A stretch of DNA of 64,000 nt from Marinagarivorans algicola (GTDB lineage: Bacteria; Pseudomonadota; Gammaproteobacteria; Pseudomonadales; Cellvibrionaceae): the NCBI RefSeq assembly GCF_001292705.1, contig NZ_LGAK01000012.1, positions 1 through 64,000 on the forward strand, in the 5' to 3' direction. Under the pieces are notes generated by a model that worked only from the letters and a program-made list of their open reading frames with translations, did no database searches and was not told the origin of the DNA. Of the stretch, positions 1 to 8,970 are shown piece after piece (the first letter of the stretch is position 1; each line of letters opens with the position of its first letter). Both the position numbers and the translations under genes were made by a program.

Positions 1-1
1 G

Positions 2-70
2 CTGGGTGAGGCACCGCTAAGCTATGCCGAAGCCTGTGAAATATCTGGGGTGAAGCCTATCTCAGCCTAG
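2..70 (+). CDS. C-terminal fragment of an unidentified protein (possible sigma-factor region 4 piece)
   Basis: An open frame enters from the left edge and ends at TAG (68-70), giving 22 residues. The segment LSYAEACEISGV resembles the helix-turn-helix of ECF sigma-factor region 4, where a motif like SYxEAAEIxGV is usually followed by GTxKSR. Here the frame stops soon after GV, so this would be a truncated or frameshifted end. The fragment is too short to be sure; it may also be chance. Confidence 0.2.
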   Translation: MGEAPLSYAEACEISGVKPISA

Positions 71-178
71 CCGAATAGCGACAAAATTTATGAATAAAAC
101 AAGGTTTATAGATAAACAGACGGCTTGCCTATCGGGTATATTGAATAAAAACTAAGAGATAAATAATGATTAAACCGA

Positions 179-364
179 GTGAAAGATCGAGCGCCTGCCT
201 CTGAAATTTCATGTCATCGTGTTTTATGGTTTTTACCTGATCTACCTGTAGGGGTTGAGTTTGGTGTTTATGATGTGAAGAATGTAAAAAAATTCGCACT
301 CAAATCAGCTAGAGCGTCTGCAAGAATTTGTGGTGACACACAGTTAAAAACTCGGATCAATTAA
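179..364 (+). CDS. Short ORF of unknown function, possibly a gene remnant
   Basis: A 61-residue frame begins at GTG and ends 20 nt before the next gene. I see no clear ribosome binding site, and I do not recognise the protein. The second half (about residues 30-61, rich in Lys, Arg and Ala) looks more protein-like than the first. Its position just before an immunity-like gene would fit a degraded C-terminal tip of a polymorphic toxin, but no toxin motif is visible. It could equally be a non-coding open frame. Confidence 0.2.
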   Translation: MKDRAPASEISCHRVLWFLPDLPVGVEFGVYDVKNVKKFALKSARASARICGDTQLKTRIN

Positions 365-384
365 CGACTCGAAGGCAAAGAATA

Positions 385-762
385 ATGACTACTAATCGCT
401 CAGAATATTATTTTTCAGGAATGCTTTCAGTGGAGTTTCAATATCCTGAGAGCTTTATAAAAGCTGTGAATGATGGTGTAGATGTATACCCTTGGTGGTT
501 TATATATAAAAACCAAGAATTCGCAGATTTGTGTTATTCGACCATTAATAAAAAAATGCCAAAGGGAGTTCTAGTGGTTCCTTTTGCCAAGAATGATGAT
601 AGTGATGGGATTGCGTGTTTTGATGGGCGTTCCGTTAATATTGGTAATCCTAAAATATTTACATATAAAGGAGAAAGTTCTTTTGATCAGGGAAATATTA
701 GATCCCGATTTAGGGTTGAATCATTTGATTATTGGCTTTCCGTTTTTAGAAGATCTACTTAG
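385..762 (+). CDS. SMI1/KNR4 (SUKH)-like small protein, possible immunity protein
   Basis: This 125-residue cytosolic protein has no signal peptide. A GGCAAAG stretch lies about 10 nt before the ATG. The middle and C-terminal parts carry a pattern seen in SUKH/SMI1-KNR4 proteins: a hydrophobic strand VLVVPFA (about residues 61-67), then DGIACFDG (about 73-80), and a final aromatic segment FDYWLSVF (about 114-121). Members of that superfamily often neutralise contact-dependent or Rhs-type toxins, but other roles exist. Codon use is more AT-rich than in the neighbouring housekeeping genes and the flanks hold only gene fragments, which suggests an acquired and decaying locus. The family call is tentative. 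Confidence 0.45.
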   Translation: MTTNRSEYYFSGMLSVEFQYPESFIKAVNDGVDVYPWWFIYKNQEFADLCYSTINKKMPKGVLVVPFAKNDDSDGIACFDGRSVNIGNPKIFTYKGESSFDQGNIRSRFRVESFDYWLSVFRRST

Positions 763-1051
763 ATAGGCATGTAAAAAATAAAGAGACACTAAATTTTATT
801 GACCATCGTGTCGCCATGCCAAAATGATCGCTAATAACGTATTAATGCAATAAAAAGCATAACGCCCCCCAAACTAATAACGTGGTGTTATTGGGTTGGG
901 TCGGGCTGATGGTGGGTAATGCGGGAAAAGTTTAGGGTGGTTGGATATTAGGCGGCGCGTTTTGGCTCTTGCCTATATTTAGCGAATAAAGCTGATGTGA
1001 AGGGATTCACTAATGTCGCAAACGCCGAGAGCGCTTAATGCCATTAATAAA
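763..1051. other. Intergenic stretch with a broken small membrane-peptide frame
   Basis: No intact gene is visible. On the plus strand a frame at 882-989 would encode a hydrophobic peptide (LLGWVGLMVGNAG, then GGWILGGAFWLLPIFSE) with one TAG stop at 933-935. That layout suggests the remnant of a small membrane protein with a nonsense mutation, though it is short and has no convincing start. The rest of the stretch shows nothing I can name. Confidence 0.3.
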
Positions 1052-1076
1052 AAAAACCGCCTAAAAGGCGGTTTTT
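1052..1076. terminator. Rho-independent terminator for argS (bidirectional form)
   Basis: An 11-bp perfect stem AAAAACCGCCT / AGGCGGTTTTT encloses an AAA loop. On the minus strand it is followed by a run of about eight T residues, and it lies about 65 nt after the argS stop. The A and T tracts on both sides would also allow it to work for plus-strand transcripts. Confidence 0.85.
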
Positions 1077-1139
1077 AAAGCTGTGCAAGCTAAGGTGAGG
1101 CTAGCTCTACCTCATAAAGCCACCCACACAATCAGCAGC

Positions 1140-2885
1140 TTACATTTGCTCCATTACATCAATACCCAATAAGCCTAAGCCGGCTTTGAGTACTTCACTC
1201 ACCTTTAGGCTTAAGCTTAAGCGGCTGAGCTTGTCTTCTTCGCTAACGCCATCTTTAAGTATGGGGCAGGCTTCGTAAAAGGTCATAAACAAGCTGGCTA
1301 GGTCGTAAAGGTAGGTGCATAACAAGTGAGGCAGTGCTTCGGCGGCCACTTGCTCTACGCAGTCGTTAAACTGTAATAGCTTCAGGGCTAGGGCTTTTTC
1401 TTGATCGGCTTTAATGTGAATGGTGTTATTGAGTTGGCTGGCCTCTATGTTTTTTTCTATGTTGGCTTTGCGCAAAATGCTGCGTATACGGGTATAAGCG
1501 TACTGCAAGTAAGGGCCAGTATTGCCTTCAAAGCTGAGCATGGAGTCCCAGTTGAAGATGTAATCGTTGGTGCGAGTTTTACATAAGTCGGCATATTTAA
1601 CGGCGCCTATGCCCACTTTATTGGCAATGTTTTGCAGTGTTTGCGCATCGAGATCGGGGTTTTTGGCTTTCACGGTGGTTAGGGCGCGCTCGCAGGCTTC
1701 ATCGAGTAATGAGGCGAGTTTCACGGTGCCGCCAGTCCGTGTTTTAAACGGTTTGCCGTCTTTGCCCATCATGGTGCCAAAAGAGTGATGCTCTAGGCTA
1801 ATGTGCTCATCTACAAAGCCGGCCTTTTGAGCCACAATAAACACTTGCTGCATATGCAGTGATTGGCGGGCATCAATAAAGTACAAAATACGATCGGCTT
1901 TTAACGTGTTAACACGATAGCGTAAAGCGGCGAGGTCGGTGGTGGCATACAAATAACCGCCATCGGCTTTTTGAATGATAACCGGTGAAGGCTCACCGTC
2001 TTTGTTAGCGAGCTCGGGCAAAAATACCACTTGTGCACCGTTGTCGGTAACGGCAAGTTTTTGCTCTTGTAGGCCTTTAACCAATACCGCAAGGTCGTCG
2101 TTGTAGGCACTTTCGCCGCGCACATCATCGGCGGTGAGTGACACGTTTAGTTTTTGGTAGATGTCTTGGCTGTGTGTTAGCGAGATTTCTCTAAATTGAC
2201 GCCACAGCTCAAGTATTTTTGCATCGCCGCCTTGCAGTTTTACCACGTACTCGCGTGCGGTATTGGCAAATTCAGGCTCTTGGTCAAAGCGCACTTTGGC
2301 TTGCTGGTAAAACACTTCTAAATCTTTAAGTGCGAGGGTTGGGTTTTCGCCTTTGGCCATTTGGCTTTGAAGATGTGCCAGCAACATACCAAACTGTGTG
2401 CCCCAATCGCCCACATGGTTTTGGCGAATCACTTTGTAGCCCAAATACTCTAGAGTTTGTACAACGGCATCGCCAATAATACTCGAACGCAAATGGCCCA
2501 CGTGCATTTCTTTGGCGAGGTTAGGCGCCGAGTAGTCCACAACAATTGTTTTTTCGCTGTTGGCAGCGATGGCACCTAGGCTGGGTGTTAAGGCTACAGT
2601 TTGTGCGCCCAGCCATTGTGGCTCTAGGTGAATATTGATAAAGCCTGGGCCGGCAATTTCAATTTTATGGGCAATACCCTCGAGATCTAAATGCTCAATA
2701 ATACTTTGGGCAATAGCGCGCGGGTTGCTTTTCATGGCTTTTGCAGCGCCCATGGCGCCGTTAGCTTGATAATCGCCAAAGTTGGCGTTTTTGCTGGGAG
2801 CAACATGGGGTTGACACTCAGCAGGAATGCCCGCAGCTTGCATGGCAAGACTCACGCGGTGCGATAATAAATGACGAAGGCTCAT
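1140..2885 (-). CDS. argS: Arginyl-tRNA synthetase
   Basis: This class I aminoacyl-tRNA synthetase charges tRNA-Arg with arginine in the cytosol. I place the start at the ATG at 2885, which gives 581 residues and an N-terminus ([11 protein letters not shown]) aligned with the E. coli enzyme (577 residues); the frame is open for 19 more codons upstream without a family match. The N-terminal tRNA-recognition domain spans about residues 1-110 with the NFGDYQANG motif. The HIGH-type signature reads HVGH at 128-131, and the catalytic core contains [11 protein letters not shown], the KMSKS-equivalent loop. The C-terminal anticodon-binding domain runs to the end. It is transcribed divergently from the enoyl-CoA isomerase gene across about 96 nt that must hold both promoters. 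Confidence 0.97.
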   Translation of the reverse strand: MSLRHLLSHRVSLAMQAAGIPAECQPHVAPSKNANFGDYQANGAMGAAKAMKSNPRAIAQSIIEHLDLEGIAHKIEIAGPGFINIHLEPQWLGAQTVALTPSLGAIAANSEKTIVVDYSAPNLAKEMHVGHLRSSIIGDAVVQTLEYLGYKVIRQNHVGDWGTQFGMLLAHLQSQMAKGENPTLALKDLEVFYQQAKVRFDQEPEFANTAREYVVKLQGGDAKILELWRQFREISLTHSQDIYQKLNVSLTADDVRGESAYNDDLAVLVKGLQEQKLAVTDNGAQVVFLPELANKDGEPSPVIIQKADGGYLYATTDLAALRYRVNTLKADRILYFIDARQSLHMQQVFIVAQKAGFVDEHISLEHHSFGTMMGKDGKPFKTRTGGTVKLASLLDEACERALTTVKAKNPDLDAQTLQNIANKVGIGAVKYADLCKTRTNDYIFNWDSMLSFEGNTGPYLQYAYTRIRSILRKANIEKNIEASQLNNTIHIKADQEKALALKLLQFNDCVEQVAAEALPHLLCTYLYDLASLFMTFYEACPILKDGVSEEDKLSRLSLSLKVSEVLKAGLGLLGIDVMEQM

Positions 2886-2981
2886 ATTCACTACACTGTA
2901 CATTAAGAAAATGGCTCGATTGTAGCGGCCACGTAATGGCATGCAAGCAAAATCATTCAGTTGACGACAAACAGGTATAAA

Positions 2982-3764
2982 ATGACAAAATTATCGGATG
3001 TTTCATTAGATTCAGGCTTTATTCAAGCGCAGACTTTGCAAAATAATACAGTGTGGCAGGTAAGCTTTGAGCGTATTGCGAGCAAAAATGCACTCAATTT
3101 GGCTATGTATCAAGATTTGGCCAATGTACTGGCGGGCTTTGTTGCGCAGCCTGAAGCGCGTGCTTTGGTGGTCACAGGCAGTGAAGGCTGCTTTACCAGT
3201 GGCAACGATTTGGCCGATTTTGCCAGTGCAGGGGCTGATGGCGCACTATCGAGCGAGTCACCTTTGTGGCAATTTATGCTGGCGTTGCGCGATTGCCCAA
3301 AACCTGTAGTGATGGCGGTAGAGGGCGTGGCTGTGGGTATTGGCTCGACGATGCTACTACATGCCGATGCGGTATTTGCCGCACCAAGCGCCAGCTTTGC
3401 CATGCCTTTTGCCAAGCTAGGGTTGTGCCCTGAGTATGCCAGTAGTTTTATTCTTCCGCGTTTGGCTGGCTACTTGCAGGCTGCGCAGTGGTTAATGCTG
3501 GGCGAAACCTTTAGTGCCGAAGAGGCCTTGCACGGCCGGCTGATTAATGCTGTGGTGCAAGAGCCGCTAGCGGCTGCGCTTGAGCATGCGAGCAAATTAG
3601 CTGCTATGCCGCCACAGGCGTTAATCAATACTAAGCAATTATTAAAAGCCAGTGACAAGCAGGCGATTGATACTTGTATGACTCAAGAGGCTCAAGTATT
3701 TGCTAAGGCGTTATCGGGCAAAGAGTTTGCCGCGGCGATAGCGGCTTTTTTTACCCGTAAATAA
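2982..3764 (+). CDS. Enoyl-CoA hydratase/isomerase family protein, ECI2-like delta3,delta2-enoyl-CoA isomerase
   Basis: This crotonase-fold protein has 260 residues. The ATG at 2982 has an AGGT just upstream; a TTG 21 nt earlier is less likely. Oxyanion-hole segments are GCFTSGNDL (69-77) and [11 protein letters not shown] (115-125). The segment [11 protein letters not shown] (145-155) carries Glu151 in the LGxxPExxSS context typical of peroxisomal-type delta3,delta2-enoyl-CoA isomerases (ECI2/PECI), rather than the two-glutamate hydratase pattern. The expected role is moving cis-3 double bonds to trans-2 during oxidation of unsaturated fatty acids. A DECR2-like reductase 0.4 kb downstream supports this. 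A related crotonase activity cannot be excluded. Confidence 0.85.
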   Translation: MTKLSDVSLDSGFIQAQTLQNNTVWQVSFERIASKNALNLAMYQDLANVLAGFVAQPEARALVVTGSEGCFTSGNDLADFASAGADGALSSESPLWQFMLALRDCPKPVVMAVEGVAVGIGSTMLLHADAVFAAPSASFAMPFAKLGLCPEYASSFILPRLAGYLQAAQWLMLGETFSAEEALHGRLINAVVQEPLAAALEHASKLAAMPPQALINTKQLLKASDKQAIDTCMTQEAQVFAKALSGKEFAAAIAAFFTRK

Positions 3765-4009
3765 TCGGTGTGTTAGTATCACTCATTCAATTATTTTATG
3801 AATATGTTCATTGGTGATGTCAGTGAAGAGTATTTGTTAATGGCGCTATGCGCTAGCGTTAGGAGTTGACGGTATTGATCAATAGTATTGACGAATTGTG
3901 TGATTGAGTCTTGGTATTCAAGTTTTAAATTAAGCGACTTCATTCGGCTCTAGAGCCGGTATTGGAGTGTCGACCTGGGTGCATAAACCGCTTTTCGAAT
4001 TGCGCGCAT
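3765..4009. other. Intergenic region, no gene recognised
   Basis: About 245 nt between the isomerase gene and the palindrome described next. There is no convincing terminator or open frame; a minus-strand frame across 3930-4145 is interrupted by the palindrome and resembles no known protein. Confidence 0.5.
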
Positions 4010-4042
4010 CAGTCAATATTCTCCATATGAGAATATTGACTG
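4010..4042. repeat. Perfect 14-bp inverted repeat, possible operator
   Basis: CAGTCAATATTCTC and its exact complement GAGAATATTGACTG flank a 5-nt centre (CATAT). The AT-rich arms and lack of a following T-run argue against a terminator. It lies about 115 nt before the dienoyl-CoA reductase start, where it could be a binding site for a dimeric regulator. The regulator is unknown. Confidence 0.75.
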
Positions 4043-4157
4043 ATAAGGTGCTGAGATAAAAAGCGTCGATAAAGCATATTGACAAAGTGCAGCATGGTTT
4101 TGAAGCTATGCTATTTTTACACGTTAAAATAAACCCAATAATCACGGGAACATAAAA

Positions 4158-4970
4158 ATGATAACAATTGATTGCAGTGCATTAAATGTTGTAATAGTGG
4201 GTGGTACAAGTGGTATTAACCGTGGTATTGCCGAACTATTTGCAAGCCAAGGTGCCAGTGTTGTAGTAGCTAGCCGCAGCCAAGATAAGGTCGATGATAC
4301 GGTGGCTGCGCTAACCGAATTAGGCGCTAAGAAGGCCTTAGGTTTTGCTGCCGATGTGCGCGATTACGACGCGCTAGAGCAAGGTTTAAAGGCCACAGCA
4401 CAAGTTTTAGGTGGGTTTGATGTGGTAGTTTCTGGCGCTGCTGGTAATTTTCCTGCGTTGGTTAATGGCATGTCGCCTAATGCGTTTAAATCGGTGATTG
4501 ATATTGATTTATTAGGCACCTTTCATGTGATGCGTGCGGTGTACCCGTTGTTGAATAAACCTGGCGCTAGCGTGATTAATATTTCGGCACCGCAGGCACA
4601 AATGCCTATGATTGCACAAGCCCATGTGTGTGCGGCCAAAGCCGGTGTTGATATGATTACCCGCAACCTCGCTAATGAGTGGGGCCCTAGTGGTGTGCGT
4701 GTTAATAGTATTATTCCTGGCCCTATTGCGGGTACTGAAGGGATGGCGCGTTTAGCGCCTACACCCGCTGCCATAAAGGCATGTGAAAACTCGGTGCCGC
4801 TTAAGCGCTTTGGCGAGCCTAGTGATATTGCGAATGCATGTGTGTTTTTATCGTCGCCGTTGGCCGGTTATATTAATGGCGCGATTATCCCTGTTGATGG
4901 CGGATGGTTACATGGTGGTATGGCGGTTGTAGCTGATGGTATAGGTAAAATGATGTTTCCTCAGCAGTAA
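4158..4970 (+). CDS. SDR-family oxidoreductase, 2,4-dienoyl-CoA reductase (DECR2)-like
   Basis: This is a 270-residue Rossmann-fold protein. The cofactor loop GGTSGINRG (15-23) begins the fold, and R40 after the second strand is consistent with NADPH use. The SDR Ser is in NISAPQA (141-147). The usual YxxxK motif is altered: Lys161 is present but residue 157 is Val, with His156 next to it. That pattern (HxxxAK, then WGPSGVRVN and PGPIAGTEG) is what peroxisomal-type 2,4-dienoyl-CoA reductases show. The likely role is NADPH reduction of 2,4-dienoyl-CoA intermediates, paired with the ECI2-like gene upstream. It is single-gene in layout, with a palindrome upstream and a terminator downstream. Confidence 0.8.
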   Translation: MITIDCSALNVVIVGGTSGINRGIAELFASQGASVVVASRSQDKVDDTVAALTELGAKKALGFAADVRDYDALEQGLKATAQVLGGFDVVVSGAAGNFPALVNGMSPNAFKSVIDIDLLGTFHVMRAVYPLLNKPGASVINISAPQAQMPMIAQAHVCAAKAGVDMITRNLANEWGPSGVRVNSIIPGPIAGTEGMARLAPTPAAIKACENSVPLKRFGEPSDIANACVFLSSPLAGYINGAIIPVDGGWLHGGMAVVADGIGKMMFPQQ

Positions 4971-5000
4971 GTGACGGCAGCTAAGCTGTGTATCTTATAG

Positions 5001-5033
5001 GCCGATAGTCTTTTATAGTCTATCGGCTTTTTT
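5001..5033 (+). terminator. Rho-independent terminator after the dienoyl-CoA reductase gene
   Basis: GCCGATAG and CTATCGGC form an 8-bp stem around an AT-rich loop, followed by six T residues. It starts 30 nt after the stop codon. Confidence 0.85.
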
Positions 5034-5071
5034 ATGTTTGGTGTCTGTATCTTGCGCGATGCTCAAAAGTT

Positions 5072-5100
5072 GGCACGCATGAATCATTGACTGACTTCAA
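5072..5100 (-). repeat. Possible short copy of dispersed repeat family 2
   Basis: GGCACGCATGAATCATTGAC on the plus strand, continuing TGACTT, closely matches the complement of the right-hand block of the repeat at 31508-31541, including the 12-mer AATCATTGACTG. It also resembles the block at 61062-61096. Only this end is recognisable here. The rest of 5034-5311 holds no gene and nothing else I can name. Confidence 0.4.
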
Positions 5101-5311
5101 TAGGCTGTAGTGCGTCCTTGTCTCTTCACTGCTTTTCGTATTGTCCCGATGCAGCTTTGTCATGCGTTAAGGGATTGTATTGGGGCGTTTATAGGGCATA
5201 TTTTATAAAACTGTGAATGTTTAGTGTGCAAGATTAAGGTAGGCTAGCGGCCCTTTACACTCAGGTTATACCCTGCAAAAGTCTAAATATTAACCATTTA
5301 AAGAGAGTCAT

Positions 5312-6424
5312 GTGAATTCGCCGTCATCGCCCAATAATTCTGCTGCGCCTGCCTCTGCTAGCGCCCAGCCTAAAGCCACTTCTTTTTTTGAGTTTTGGCC
5401 AACATGGCTGATGTATTTACCCGTATTATTTCAGTGGCTGGCTTTGGCTGTGCGTCATCGCTCACTGACACTGCCTTTAATTGCTAATCCGATTATTCCG
5501 CTCAGCGGTATGGTGGGTGGCTCCAAGCACGAGCTCATGAATTGTGCGCTTGGGCACTGTAAGGCGGCTATTTTACCTTGGTTGTATTGGGAGGTACGCG
5601 ACGAGCCGGCAGCGCAGCAAGCCAAAGCGTGTATACAGCGTTCGGCTAAAAAGGGCATTCATTTGCCTTTTGTCTGTAAGCCCGATATTGGCTGTCGAGG
5701 CTCAGGCGTTAAGCTGATTCATACCTTGGCTCAGCTAGAAGCTGTGATATCGGTGTATCCGAAAGGGGCGGGTTTGTTATGTCAGCAATTGGCTAGTTAT
5801 GAACCTGAAGTGGGTGTTTTTTATGTGCGACACCCACAAGCGTCCAAAGGTTATATTGCCTCGCTCACGTTTAAAACTACACCAACAGTCGTCGGCGATG
5901 GCGTTAAAACACTTGAGCAGCTAGTCAGTGACGACCCGCGTGCCGCGTTATTGCTTGAATTATATCGCGAGCGCAATCAAGCACGCTGGCAGCATGTGCT
6001 TAACGAGGGTGAGCGCCACCGGTTATTGTTTTCGGCCAGCCATTGCCGCGGTGCGATATTTACCGATGCTCGCGAGCATATTACCCCGGCGCTCACCGAG
6101 GCGTTAAACCGTATCATGGATGATTTACCCGATTTTTATTACGGTCGTTTAGATGTTAAGTTCTCGACCGTAGAGCGCTTGCGCGAAGGCTTAGATTTAG
6201 AAATTGTCGAAATTAATGGCGCCAGTAGCGAATCTATTCAAATATGGGATAAAAGTGCACGGCTACGTGATGCGATTAAAGCGCTATTATGGCAATACAG
6301 CACGTTGTTTAAACTCGGTGCTTATCAGCGTAAGCAAGGCGTTAAGCCACCGGGTCTGTTGGCGCTGATACGGGCTTGGCGTAAAGAGCGCGCTCTAACG
6401 CGTAATTACCCTGTCACAGATTAG
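5312..6424 (+). CDS. Membrane-anchored ATP-grasp ligase (D-Ala-D-Ala ligase-like carboxylate-amine ligase)
   Basis: This 370-residue protein starts at GTG after AAAGAGAG. A Ser/Ala/Pro-rich N-terminus is followed by a hydrophobic segment (about residues 29-47) that may anchor it in the membrane. The body looks like an ATP-grasp fold: FVCKPDIGCRGSGV (120-133) with nucleotide-binding Lys123, GRLDVKF (278-284), and a metal-binding end EIVEINGASSE (297-307). Such enzymes join a carboxylate to an amine through an acyl phosphate. The substrate is unknown. Its neighbour 49 nt downstream is an ornithine-lipid synthase, so a role in modifying an aminolipid or cell-wall precursor is plausible, but this is inference. 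Confidence 0.7.
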   Translation: MNSPSSPNNSAAPASASAQPKATSFFEFWPTWLMYLPVLFQWLALAVRHRSLTLPLIANPIIPLSGMVGGSKHELMNCALGHCKAAILPWLYWEVRDEPAAQQAKACIQRSAKKGIHLPFVCKPDIGCRGSGVKLIHTLAQLEAVISVYPKGAGLLCQQLASYEPEVGVFYVRHPQASKGYIASLTFKTTPTVVGDGVKTLEQLVSDDPRAALLLELYRERNQARWQHVLNEGERHRLLFSASHCRGAIFTDAREHITPALTEALNRIMDDLPDFYYGRLDVKFSTVERLREGLDLEIVEINGASSESIQIWDKSARLRDAIKALLWQYSTLFKLGAYQRKQGVKPPGLLALIRAWRKERALTRNYPVTD

Positions 6425-6473
6425 ATATAACCTGTGACTGAAATATAGCCTATGACTTTTACTTTAATTTGAC

Positions 6474-8258
6474 GTGAGTACACCCATGACAAACCCTTTA
6501 GCGCTAACAGATGTATCGCCGCCTATCCGTTGGGTGATTAATCGATTATCGCGGCTAGACACCTTAAAGCAATGGTATGACGAATGGCTGGCAGGCAATG
6601 GCGGCGATGCGGCCGATTTTTTGGACTACACCCTCGACAAAACCGGCATCAATTTTGATGTACTGAATGAATCGCTTCTCAATAATGTTGCACAAGATAA
6701 GCCCATCGTGTTTGTTGCTAACCATCCGCTAGGAGGGTTAGAGGGCATGTTGTTAAGTCGTTTATTATTGCGCTACCGGCCAGACCTTAAAGTATTAACT
6801 AATCAAATGTTGCTATGTTTTAAGGAGTTTAACGAGTTATTTATTGGTGTTGATGTACTAAACCCCAATAAACAAGCCGAAAACGCGAAAGGCATGCGCT
6901 TAATTGCTAAGCACTTGGGGAAAGGCGGGGCTTTACTGGTGTTCCCGTCGGGGACTGTTGGTCATATTCAGGTGCCCCAAGTGTTTACTAAACATTGGAT
7001 AGTTACTGATGCACCTTGGCAAGATATTGTCGGTCGCTTAGCCATGAAGTACAAGGCCGAATGCGTGCCTATTTATGTGTCAGGTAAAAATACACGCGCT
7101 TTTTATTTGACCGGCCTTATTCATGCTAGGCTGCGTACGCTACTGTTACCGCGAGCGATGATTGCCAAGCAAAATGAGAGTATTCAGGCAACGATTGGCG
7201 AGCCGATTATTCTCGAGAAAGGTAAAATGACACCCGAAGCGGCCACCGATTATTTGCGCTTAGCGTGTGAATTTTTAGCTGATGATAATGCGGCTTTTAC
7301 AGTAGAGCAAGCGGCTAAAAAAAAAGTTAAGTCACTAGCCACGAGTACTTCCAGCCCTGAGGCTATTCAAAATCACTTAACCGCTATGGGCGAGTATTGT
7401 GTGCTAACACGCGGCGATTTTAAAGTGTATGTAGCACCTTATGCCGCATTGGGCCCTATTGCTCAGCTGCTGGCTGTAGAGCGTGAGCACACCTTTCGAG
7501 CTATTGGAGAAGGTACGGGGTTGGTGCGTGATGTTGATCGTTTTGATGAGGACTACGACCATATTTTTATTTGGGATACCCAGCAAAGCGCACTCGTTGG
7601 CGGTTATCGGGCGGCCAATGTTAAGCATTTGGTCGATAAAAAAGGTTTAAAAGGTTTATACAGTTATTCGCTATTTGCTTACGATAAACGCTTGCTCGCT
7701 ACCTTGGGTGGCTCGATTGAGGTGGGTCGCTCATTTATTACACCCGTGTATCAGCGTGACGGTATTGCATTAGATACCTTGTGGTGTGGCTTGGGCCATT
7801 ATTTATTACAGCACCCGCAGTGCCATACACTATTTGGTTGTGTGAGTATTTCGCAAACCTTTGCGCCTATTGCGCGGGCTGTGTTAGTGGATGCTTTATT
7901 AGAGGGGTATGGCGCCGATGATAAAACGCGGGCACTGGTAAAAGCACATAGCCCTTTTACCTTTAAAGCGCGCTTTTGGTCTAAAGAGCTGATCACTACG
8001 TTTGCTAATTTTTCGATTATTAATAAACTGCTCGGTCAAGGCGCTTATCAGCAGCGCGTGCCAGCATTGATTCGTCATTATGCGGCTTTAAAAGGCAAAT
8101 TTATTGATTTCTCGGTGAATCATGGTTTTAGTCAGTCGTTAGATGGTTTGATTTATGTAGATTTAAGGCAAACCCCCGAGCGTTACCTAAAACGGTATTT
8201 GGGCGCCGATGGTGCCGAATTATTTAAAACACGTTGGCAGCAAAAAAATGCCGCTTAA
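6474..8258 (+). CDS. olsF: Bifunctional acyltransferase, OlsF-like ornithine lipid synthase
   Basis: The 594-residue protein fuses two acyltransferases. Residues about 70-290 form a PlsC/OlsA-type O-acyltransferase with NHPLGGLEG (83-91) and the FPSG block near 160. Residues about 310-590 form a GNAT-like OlsB/hemolysin-type domain (REHTFR, later FGCVSIS). In the OlsF enzymes of Serratia and Flavobacterium relatives, the C-terminal half attaches a 3-hydroxyacyl group to ornithine and the N-terminal half adds the second fatty acid. The result is ornithine lipid, a phosphate-free membrane lipid often used under phosphate limitation. The start is GTG at 6474 or ATG at 6486. No Pho box is evident to me upstream. 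Confidence 0.8.
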   Translation: MSTPMTNPLALTDVSPPIRWVINRLSRLDTLKQWYDEWLAGNGGDAADFLDYTLDKTGINFDVLNESLLNNVAQDKPIVFVANHPLGGLEGMLLSRLLLRYRPDLKVLTNQMLLCFKEFNELFIGVDVLNPNKQAENAKGMRLIAKHLGKGGALLVFPSGTVGHIQVPQVFTKHWIVTDAPWQDIVGRLAMKYKAECVPIYVSGKNTRAFYLTGLIHARLRTLLLPRAMIAKQNESIQATIGEPIILEKGKMTPEAATDYLRLACEFLADDNAAFTVEQAAKKKVKSLATSTSSPEAIQNHLTAMGEYCVLTRGDFKVYVAPYAALGPIAQLLAVEREHTFRAIGEGTGLVRDVDRFDEDYDHIFIWDTQQSALVGGYRAANVKHLVDKKGLKGLYSYSLFAYDKRLLATLGGSIEVGRSFITPVYQRDGIALDTLWCGLGHYLLQHPQCHTLFGCVSISQTFAPIARAVLVDALLEGYGADDKTRALVKAHSPFTFKARFWSKELITTFANFSIINKLLGQGAYQQRVPALIRHYAALKGKFIDFSVNHGFSQSLDGLIYVDLRQTPERYLKRYLGADGAELFKTRWQQKNAA

Positions 8259-8285
8259 TTTAGCTCGCTTGAATATTATTGCTCA

Positions 8286-8897
8286 ATGGAACTTAATATA
8301 ATGTCGTGTAAAACTCTGGGCCAGATAGCTCATCATGGCGATGCCAATCAGGCCGATACTCAAACACCCGAAGTGGTGTTAGCCGCAGGTCTTGTATCGG
8401 GTTTATTACAAGTAGATACTATTTTAAAAGCATTGCAGCGCTTACCCCAAGGTCAAGCCCAAACCCATTTTGTCGAGCTGGGTGTGGGAAAGCATTTAAG
8501 GCATATTTACGACCATTTTTTAGCGGTGAAAAAAGGTATTGATAGTGGTTGTATTGATTACAATTTACGCAATCGCGGGGGTTTACTGGAAGCGGATATT
8601 ACGGCTTCGGCTCAACAACTTGCAGTGTTATTAACATGGTGTCATCAATTGCCTCGCTACGCGGCTGTTTTTGATCAAACGCTGCGTGTCGAATCAGAAG
8701 TTGACTGCTTACAGCAAGCACTATTGCCTTTTGACTCGACCCTAGCGCGCGAGCTGCTGTATTTAATTAATCATACGATCCATCATGTGGCGTACGTCAA
8801 GCTTTTGTTAAGTACTCGGCAAATCGTGTTACCTGCGAGTGTGGGTTTGGCGCCGAGCACGGCAACCTTTGAGCGCGAGGCCGCTAGCGCACCGTAG
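8286..8897 (+). CDS. DinB-like four-helix metal-binding protein
   Basis: The 203-residue protein shows the DinB/YfiT layout, with one His in the second helix (HLRHIYDHF, near residues 72-80) and an NHTIHHVAYVK motif near residues 159-169 supplying the other metal ligands. The family includes thiol transferases and proteins of unknown activity, so the substrate cannot be stated. It begins 27 nt after olsF and is probably co-transcribed. An ATG at 8301 has a better spaced GGA upstream than the one at 8286, so the true start may be 15 nt later. Confidence 0.65.
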   Translation: MELNIMSCKTLGQIAHHGDANQADTQTPEVVLAAGLVSGLLQVDTILKALQRLPQGQAQTHFVELGVGKHLRHIYDHFLAVKKGIDSGCIDYNLRNRGGLLEADITASAQQLAVLLTWCHQLPRYAAVFDQTLRVESEVDCLQQALLPFDSTLARELLYLINHTIHHVAYVKLLLSTRQIVLPASVGLAPSTATFEREAASAP

Positions 8898-8970
8898 TTC
8901 ACGTATCGCATATCGTGGCCACAAGCATAAGCATGGGGAGGCAATAAGACAAAAAGGATAAAACGTGAAG

